Assembly: GCA_027325115.1 (NCBI GenBank)
Contig: DAHWFG010000200.1
Coordinates: forward strand, 1-12,208
DNA from: JAKBCQ01 sp021807585
GTDB lineage: Bacteria > Planctomycetota > Planctomycetia > Isosphaerales > Isosphaeraceae
Direction: 5' to 3'
Length of the DNA stretch: 12,208 nucleotides
This document shows positions 7,128 to 12,208 of this stretch, in pieces (within the stretch, counting starts at the first letter, position 1; every line of letters starts with the position of its first letter). The notes beneath the pieces are model-generated. The model did not search any database. It worked only from the letters and a program-made list of their open reading frames with translations, and was not told the DNA's origin. The translations under genes were made by a program, and so were the position numbers.

Positions 7128-7441
7128 TTTGAACCCGAATCGATCGCCTCGGGTTACGCTCGAATCCGCCGCGATGAAACCCAAAGCCGCACCGATTCCG
7201 CCGCCAAGAAGCCGCCGATCGGCTCTTTCGCGCGTGTTGACCTTGTCGATTCGGCGACGATCCGGTAAGGAAAGGCTCGTCACGGAGGACGAACCGGGCG
7301 CCCCGCGATCGTCTCACGCGCCGCGGGGACGACCCGACGATCGCGACCGCGCGATCCGACGGGCTCGACCGCGCGATCCGACGGGCTAGACCGCGCGATC
7401 CGACGGTCGCCTTTGATTCTCCCAAGGACGAGGGGAGCGAC
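7128..7441. other. Non-coding stretch upstream of the MBOAT operon
   Basis: These 314 bases are very GC-rich and hold a three-copy 22-bp tandem repeat at 7345-7406. Frames crossing it on either strand give arginine-rich, low-complexity peptides with no known family. No clear promoter hexamers are seen. A GAGGGGAG-type ribosome binding site for the MBOAT gene lies at 7430-7437. Confidence 0.5.
7345..7406. repeat. Three tandem copies of a 22-bp unit
   Basis: Units begin at 7345, 7367 and 7389, each with GACCGCGCGATCCGACGG. The first two continue GGCT-like and the third stops after 18 bases. The block ends 35 bases before the MBOAT start codon, in what should be its 5' untranslated or promoter region. 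Related words (GACGATCGCGACC) precede it. It could be a repeated protein-binding site, or a slippage-made repeat. Confidence 0.85.
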
Positions 7442-8857
7442 ATGCTTTTCAACACGTTTCATTTTATGTACTTTTTTGTGATCGTTTTCACGCTCTATTG
7501 GGCGTCGCCGTTTCGATTTCAGAACTTACTGATCCTTTGCGCCGGCTATTACTTTTACGCGTGCTGGGATCCCCGGTTTCTCGCGCTTTTAATCCTCTCA
7601 ACCGCGATGGATTTCGGCTGCGGAATCGCCGTCGATCGGATCGAAAATCCGCGACGGAGAAAGCTGTTCTTGATCCTCAGCATGGCGCTTAACCTGGGAA
7701 TGTTGGGTTACTTTAAATATTTCAATTTCTTCGCCGAAAGCTTGCACGATCTTCTTGCGCAGTCGGGAGTGCATATTTCGATCGATCGACTCAACGTCGC
7801 GCTTCCGATCGGAATCTCGTTTTACACGTTTCAATCGATGAGCTACGTGATCGACGTTTATCGTCGCGAGATCAAGCCGACGCGCAATTTGATACAATTC
7901 GCGGCGTTCGTCTCGTTTTTCCCGCACCTCGTCGCCGGGCCGATCATGCGTCCCACCACGCTCTTGCCCCAGATCGAACGCCCCCGCACGTTCGATCTCC
8001 AGCAGTTTTATCAGGGAATCTATTTGATTTTTTGGGGGCTCGTGAAAAAAGTGGTCGTCGCCGACAATCTGGCGCCGATCGTCAACGACCTGTTCGGTCG
8101 ATCGGCGACGATCGACGGCGGCCTGGCGCTCCTCGCCGTCTACGCGTTCGCGTTTCAGATTTACTGCGATTTCTCGGGTTACACCGACGCGGCTCGGGGG
8201 ATCGCCAAGTGTTTGGGGTTCGAGCTGGCGCTCAATTTCAACCTGCCGTATTTCGCGACGAGCCCGCGCGATTTCTGGGCGCGGTGGCACATCAGCCTTT
8301 CCACATGGTTGAGAGATTATGTGTATATATCGCTCGGCGGTAATCGCGGCGGCAAGGCGAAGCTATACCGAAATCTGATGCTCACGATGGTGATCGGCGG
8401 GCTTTGGCACGGCGCGGCGTGGACGTTCGTTTTATGGGGATTTTATCAAGGATTGATCCTGATCGGTCATCGCCTCCTCGAGCCCTATCTGGCTCGTATC
8501 CGACCGACCGACGCGATCGACCGGGGCGCATGGAAGATCGCGCGGATCGTCGCGACGTTTCATCTCGTTTGCTTCGGCTGGTTGATCTTCCGCGCCGAAT
8601 CGACGACGCAACTTTCGAACATGATTCACGCGATCGTCGCTCGCCCCGCGATCCCCGCCGCGGCGACGCTGCTTCCGATCGCGGTTTGTATAATTCCATT
8701 TTTAATCATACAAATGATTCAATATATTTCACGAGATATGATATTTATATTTCGCGCCCCCTGGTACGCGAGGAGCCTGTTTTACGCGGCGTGTTTCTAC
8801 GCCTTCGTGCTCGGCGGGGAATTCGGCGGCGGGCGTTTTATTTACTTTCAATTTTGA
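7442..8857 (+). CDS. MBOAT O-acyltransferase (AlgI/DltB-like)
   Basis: The 471-residue integral membrane protein opens with a hydrophobic segment (MYFFVIVFTLYW) and has roughly ten membrane spans. Family marks are GYYFYACWDPRF (35-46), NLGMLGYFKYFNFF (84-97), LPIGISFYTFQSMSY (121-135), FPHLVAGPIMR (160-170), YCDFSGYTDAARG (241-253), FWARWHISLSTWLRDY (278-293) and GGLWHGAAW (319-327) with the catalytic His323, matching His322 of AlgI. Such proteins carry acetyl or other acyl groups from a cytoplasmic donor across the membrane for O-acylation of polysaccharides outside. Length and motif order are complete. AGGGGAG at 7431-7437 supports the ATG at 7442. It leads a likely operon with two SGNH-fold partners. 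The last span (about 8680-8750) is coded by unusually AT-rich codons (ATA, TTA). Confidence 0.96.
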   Translation: MLFNTFHFMYFFVIVFTLYWASPFRFQNLLILCAGYYFYACWDPRFLALLILSTAMDFGCGIAVDRIENPRRRKLFLILSMALNLGMLGYFKYFNFFAESLHDLLAQSGVHISIDRLNVALPIGISFYTFQSMSYVIDVYRREIKPTRNLIQFAAFVSFFPHLVAGPIMRPTTLLPQIERPRTFDLQQFYQGIYLIFWGLVKKVVVADNLAPIVNDLFGRSATIDGGLALLAVYAFAFQIYCDFSGYTDAARGIAKCLGFELALNFNLPYFATSPRDFWARWHISLSTWLRDYVYISLGGNRGGKAKLYRNLMLTMVIGGLWHGAAWTFVLWGFYQGLILIGHRLLEPYLARIRPTDAIDRGAWKIARIVATFHLVCFGWLIFRAESTTQLSNMIHAIVARPAIPAAATLLPIAVCIIPFLIIQMIQYISRDMIFIFRAPWYARSLFYAACFYAFVLGGEFGGGRFIYFQF

Positions 8858-8874
8858 CTCGAGGGTATCGTCCG

Positions 8875-10023
8875 ATGACCGAGCGAATCGGCGCGCGGCG
8901 GGCGTGGCCCGCGGGCTTTTTGGGAATGATCGCGATCGTCTGTTCGGTCGAAACGACGATCGCACGGCGACCGCTCGATTTCGTCGAAACCTCGCGATCA
9001 AGCTGGAGCTTAAGCGGCGACGCGGCTCGATCGGCGGGCAATCAAGATATCGTTTGTCTTGGTGATTCTTTAATTAAACATGGTTTGCTCCCGCGCGTCC
9101 TGACCGAACGGACGGGGATGACTTCGATCAATCTCTCGGTGTGCGCCGCTCAACCTCCCGTCGCGTATTACATACTGAAACGCGTACTTGATAATGGAGG
9201 AGAGCCGCGGATCGCGATCGTCGATTTCAAGCCCGACCTGCTCGCGGGAGGCCTGCGCCATTCGGCGAGCTACTGGCCCGAACTCGCGACGGTTCGTGAG
9301 GCGTTCGAGCTCGCTTGGACGGGACGCGACGCACGCTTTATGGCCGAGACGGTCGTCGCGGGAGCGCTCCCCTCGGTGCGCAATCGCCGTGAGATCGCCG
9401 CGGCCGTCCGCTCGGCGCTCGCCGGAAAAACCAACCCGCTCCGATCGGTGAATCTCGCGCTTTGGCGCAATTGGGGGGTCAATCAGGGCGCCGAATTCAC
9501 CCCCAAAAATCCGGGGTTCGACGGTCGAATCGGCGAAACCGATATGAATAAATACATGACAAAAAACTTTTGGTGTGACAAAATCAACAGAAAATACATC
9601 GAGCGTTTTCTTGATTTGGCCGATCGCCGCGGAATCCGCGTCGTTTGGCTGTTGCCGCCGATCTCGCCGGGCTTGCAGATGCTCCGAGAACAATCGGGCA
9701 GCGACAAATCGCACGGCGAATTCGTCCGCTCGCTCCAGACAAAACACCCGCGGTTGATCGTCTTCGACGCCAGGAAATCCCAATACGCGTCATCCATGTT
9801 TTTAGATCCCGTTCATCTCGACGGCGAAGGGGGATACGCGCTTTCATGCGACGTCGCGTCGACGCTGCAAATATTGGTCGAATCGGGATCGATCGCCGAC
9901 GCCGAGCCGTGCTGGGTCGATCTCCCCGCTTTCCGCGCGCGACCCCTCGATCCGCGCATCGAAAACGTCGAGCAATCGAAGCTCGCCGTCCGCGACGCGT
10001 CCGTCGAATCTCGCCGACGATGA
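8875..10023 (+). CDS. Membrane-anchored SGNH-hydrolase-like protein, first of two paralogues
   Basis: The 382-residue protein has an N-terminal membrane anchor (WPAGFLGMIAIVCSVETTIA, 11-30), so the rest should lie outside the cytoplasm. The SGNH nucleophile block is CLGDSLIKHGLLP (61-73) with Ser65. A downstream Asn/Gly region follows (NLSVCAAQPPVAYY, 86-99), and the closing block is DPVHLDGEGG (311-320), giving Asp311 and His314 as the rest of the triad. Other marked stretches are YWPEL (133-137), NFWCD (231-235) and VVWLLPP (256-262). Starting 17 bases after the MBOAT stop with GAGGG at 8861-8865, it is very likely co-transcribed. By analogy with AlgI/AlgJ-type and other MBOAT-SGNH pairs it probably transfers acetyl groups to, or removes them from, an exported glycan. 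The frame is open far upstream inside the MBOAT gene, but ATG 8875 gives the anchor and the binding site. Confidence 0.85.
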   Translation: MTERIGARRAWPAGFLGMIAIVCSVETTIARRPLDFVETSRSSWSLSGDAARSAGNQDIVCLGDSLIKHGLLPRVLTERTGMTSINLSVCAAQPPVAYYILKRVLDNGGEPRIAIVDFKPDLLAGGLRHSASYWPELATVREAFELAWTGRDARFMAETVVAGALPSVRNRREIAAAVRSALAGKTNPLRSVNLALWRNWGVNQGAEFTPKNPGFDGRIGETDMNKYMTKNFWCDKINRKYIERFLDLADRRGIRVVWLLPPISPGLQMLREQSGSDKSHGEFVRSLQTKHPRLIVFDARKSQYASSMFLDPVHLDGEGGYALSCDVASTLQILVESGSIADAEPCWVDLPAFRARPLDPRIENVEQSKLAVRDASVESRRR

Positions 10024-10062
10024 CGAGCCGCTCGGTAATCGGGAGGTATAACACAATATCAT

Positions 10063-11310
10063 ATGATTATATTGAAAATACAAAAATGGATTTCGAGGAT
10101 TCCCGCGGGTTTGATCGGCGCGGCGGCGATCGTTTGCGCGATCGAGGTCGCGGTCGCGGCGCGTCGAATCGAGTTCACTCATGTGTATACGATGGATTGG
10201 GGAGATACGAGAGCCGCTTTGAACGAGCGAACGAGCGGAGCGTCGATATTGCTGCTGGGAGACAGTCGGATCAAGTTCGGGATCGCTCCTCGGGTCGTCG
10301 CGGCGAAAACGGGGGAATCGACGTACAACGCCGCGGTTTGCGGCGGCCAGCCTCCCGCGTGTTATTTCGCGTTGCGGAGGGCGCTCGATCACGGAGCGCG
10401 GCCTCGTGCGATCGTCGTCGGTATGGCGCCTCATTTGATGATGAGCGGTGTTCATTTCAATGCACGTCAATGGCCCGAATTATTGGCGACGGGAGAGCTG
10501 ATCGAGCTTGCGTTTTCGACGCGGAACGCGACGCTCTGCGCCGATTGGACCATGCGGCTCGCGATTCCTTCGTATCACCGGCGCGGCGAGATCCGCGACG
10601 CGATCGTACGGGGCTTCGCCGGACGAGACGGCGATCAAACGAGGAAAAAACAGGCTTACCGCCGCAATTGGGAGCGAAACCTGGGCGCTCAAATCAATCC
10701 CGCCGATAACTTCTCAATCGCTCGCGCCGAACCTCGCGAATGGAAGGCGTTCGTCAAAAACAACTGGAGATGCAACGCCACGAATCAAGAATATCTTATC
10801 AAGCTATTTGATTTGGCTTATGATCGCAAAATCGCGGTTTATTGGTTGCTGCATCCCGCCCCCGCGGATCTGCGAGTTCGAAGCGAGGCGATCGGCATGG
10901 ACGCGGAATTTGAGAAAATGACGCGGTCGCTATTGCTCCGCTATCCGAACGTCAAAGTGATCGACGGTTTGCACGCGTATTATCCCGATCGTGTGTTCAT
11001 GGATCCGCTCCATCTCGCCGCGCCGGGCGCCGTCGCTCTGAGCGCCGATCTCGGAGAGATCCTCGCTCGCGATCGCGATCGACCGTGTTCAAATCAAAGA
11101 ATCATCTTACCGGCTTATCATGATGTACAGATAGATCGAGCGCTCGTCGAGATCGTCGAGCCGAAGCCCGGAAGCGGAAAATCGGCGGGAATCGAGCCGA
11201 AGATCGAAGAATTCGTCGAGCGCACGCGCGACGAATCGGTCGCGCGAACTCGCGACGATTCTTCATCGCACTCGACCAGAAAAACCGCGGCGCATCGGCG
11301 CGATGATTGA
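10063..11310 (+). CDS. Membrane-anchored SGNH-hydrolase-like protein, second paralogue with charged tail
   Basis: The 415-residue protein shares the plan of the gene before it: anchor IPAGLIGAAAIVCAIEVAVAA (13-33), ILLLGDSRIKFGIAP (62-76) with Ser68, QPPACYF (96-102), QWPEL (136-140), NNWRC (233-237), VYWLLHP (259-265), and MDPLHLAAPGAVAL (313-326) with Asp314 and His317. It is clearly homologous but well diverged, so the duplication is old. Unlike the first copy it ends in a charged, low-complexity tail (about 365-415) with a repeated RTRD[ED]S. It likely acts outside the membrane with the MBOAT protein as acyltransferase or esterase. ATG 10063 follows the previous stop by 39 bases. The nearest Shine-Dalgarno, GGAGG at 10042-10046, is 16 bases away, unusually far, and no nearer in-frame start exists, so translation may be weak or differently controlled. 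Confidence 0.82.
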   Translation: MIILKIQKWISRIPAGLIGAAAIVCAIEVAVAARRIEFTHVYTMDWGDTRAALNERTSGASILLLGDSRIKFGIAPRVVAAKTGESTYNAAVCGGQPPACYFALRRALDHGARPRAIVVGMAPHLMMSGVHFNARQWPELLATGELIELAFSTRNATLCADWTMRLAIPSYHRRGEIRDAIVRGFAGRDGDQTRKKQAYRRNWERNLGAQINPADNFSIARAEPREWKAFVKNNWRCNATNQEYLIKLFDLAYDRKIAVYWLLHPAPADLRVRSEAIGMDAEFEKMTRSLLLRYPNVKVIDGLHAYYPDRVFMDPLHLAAPGAVALSADLGEILARDRDRPCSNQRIILPAYHDVQIDRALVEIVEPKPGSGKSAGIEPKIEEFVERTRDESVARTRDDSSSHSTRKTAAHRRDD

Positions 11311-11338
11311 AGTTCGCATCGGCGCGAAATTGAAGGAT
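11291..11338. repeat. Imperfect 24-bp tandem duplication across the second SGNH stop codon
   Basis: CGCATCGGCGCGA occurs at 11291-11303 and again at 11315-11327. The following bases are similar too (GATTGAAG and AATTGAAG), so a unit of about 24 bases was duplicated. The first copy holds the stop codon region. The second copy forms a small hairpin TTCGC (11313-11317) with GCGAA (11324-11328), without a T-run, in the 32-base gap between convergent genes. Confidence 0.6.
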
Positions 11339-11342
11339 TGAA

Positions 11343-12208
11343 TCAGGACGAAGACGACGTCTTGCGAAATCCGGCGATTCGACGATAACTTCCGGCGAGC
11401 CACGCGGCGATTCCCGACGCGTACAAGCCGCTGAAGGCTCGATCGGACGGGCCGCCGGGAAGCGACGATTCAATTTCATCAAGACCTAAATCGGTGACGA
11501 TCCGGTACGAAGGCCCCACCGCGAATTTACGCCCCCTCGATTTGACAATTTGCCCCTGTCTCACCGTCGCTCGTCCCCCTTCGAGAACGAAGGGGCCCTT
11601 GTCAAAACCGAGCCAAACGGGAAGTTTTCCACCCAGCAAAAGATGCTTCATCAAAAACATGCGTGTTGTCCGATATGCTTCGACGCGATCGGTCGAGGCG
11701 CGTTCGAAAGCGATCCGAAAAACGTCGTCGCGATTCCGATCCGCGAGCCACAACGACCGCTCGGCGAGCATTACGTCGTCGATTTCGCCGAAATACTCGG
11801 AAAAACAGGACGTTTCGTCGAGCAGATGCGCCAGAGCCACTCCGCCGATCGGACCCGCGTGATTCGAGCCCTCGGACCCGCTGAAAAATTCGTCGATCAA
11901 TGCTCGATAAAACCGCTCGAACAAAGCCGCTCCCCGCGATTCGGCCGCGTACCGGAAATCCCATTCCAACAATATTTTCGCATGTTCGTTCGATTCGATC
12001 CGCTGCAGAATCGGCCGCAACACGCGCATGAACCGCTCGGCCTGAAGCGAAGCGATATCGCATTGCAATGCTTTCATATCGGTTAATGAGAACTTTTTAT
12101 CGACCGAGAGCTCGCGTTCGATCTTCGCATAACGATAAGACGCTACGCAAATACTGATCGGTTTGACCCGCCCGAGGTGATTGAGGTTTTGATTGGCGGT
12201 GGCGACGA
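11343..12208 (-). CDS. Penicillin-acylase family N-terminal nucleophile hydrolase, C-terminal part
   Basis: The minus-strand frame is open from the right edge to the stop at 11345-11343, giving 287 C-terminal residues of a protein normally about 750-800 long. The first visible residues are VATANQNLN. The Asn of TANQ corresponds to the oxyanion-hole Asn of the beta chain in this family. YRYAKIERELS and FSLTDMKALQCDIASLQ follow, a family mark (R-I-x-x-L ... T-x-x-D-M-x-x-L-Q-x-D). The C-terminus has LPGGPSDRAFSGLYASGI and AAWLAGSYR, matching the usual G-G-P-S ... W-x-x-G-x-Y-R ending. These enzymes are exported, cleave themselves into two chains, and use the beta-chain N-terminal Ser, which lies beyond the edge here. 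Family members split amides such as penicillins or acyl-homoserine lactones; the substrate cannot be judged. It converges on the MBOAT operon with a 32-base gap. Confidence 0.9.
   Translation of the reverse strand, partial: VATANQNLNHLGRVKPISICVASYRYAKIERELSVDKKFSLTDMKALQCDIASLQAERFMRVLRPILQRIESNEHAKILLEWDFRYAAESRGAALFERFYRALIDEFFSGSEGSNHAGPIGGVALAHLLDETSCFSEYFGEIDDVMLAERSLWLADRNRDDVFRIAFERASTDRVEAYRTTRMFLMKHLLLGGKLPVWLGFDKGPFVLEGGRATVRQGQIVKSRGRKFAVGPSYRIVTDLGLDEIESSLPGGPSDRAFSGLYASGIAAWLAGSYRRIAGFRKTSSSS

Noticed and set aside
7345..7406. CRISPR array
   Set aside because: Three direct 22-bp copies abut without spacers, and no cas gene is present; this is a plain tandem repeat.
6907..7455. 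Minus-strand frames across the UVR gene end and the tandem repeats
   Set aside because: Arginine-rich low-complexity translation, overlapping a better-supported gene and the start of the MBOAT gene.
8404..8874. An upstream extension of the first SGNH gene inside the MBOAT gene
   Set aside because: The extension translates to arginine-rich nonsense; ATG 8875 has a binding site and gives a proper membrane anchor.

Overview
The window looks like a chromosomal piece of a GC-rich bacterium, most probably a planctomycete. This rests on the mix of gene families: an MBOAT acyltransferase followed by two anchored SGNH-fold proteins, a short UvrB/UvrC-motif protein, a uronate-isomerase-like metal-dependent enzyme and a secreted double rhodanese. 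It also rests on patchy Shine-Dalgarno use and on backbone DNA rich in CGATCG-like words. The assignment is an inference and no marker gene for taxonomy is present.

Left part (1-2608): a partial alpha/beta hydrolase runs off the left edge on the minus strand. Then comes a compact segment that looks like a mini genomic island. An intact minus-strand tRNA-Lys(CTT) lies at 2536-2608. A 54-base copy of its 3' part, with one mismatch, lies at 708-761. Between them sits one convincing gene, a beta-propeller lectin with five clear and two diverged repeats. Its base composition is lower in G+C than the surroundings and it lacks the CGATCG word. No integrase is present.

Middle part (2609-7127): an exported two-domain rhodanese (plus strand) converges on a family-2 glycosyltransferase of the TIGR04283 type. 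Just upstream of the glycosyltransferase, on the same strand, is a uronate-isomerase-like enzyme. That enzyme is divergent from a UvrB/UvrC-motif protein on the plus strand.

Right part (7128-12208): a non-coding stretch with a three-copy 22-bp tandem repeat precedes a likely operon. It encodes an MBOAT O-acyltransferase (AlgI/DltB-like, catalytic His 323) and two paralogous membrane-anchored SGNH-hydrolase-like proteins. Together these fit an envelope or exopolysaccharide O-acetylation system, in which MBOAT moves an acyl group across the membrane and the SGNH proteins transfer or remove it outside. The operon converges on the C-terminal half of a penicillin-acylase family hydrolase that runs off the right edge.

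The observation most worth following is the tRNA-Lys-flanked lectin cassette. The MBOAT plus two-SGNH operon comes next.
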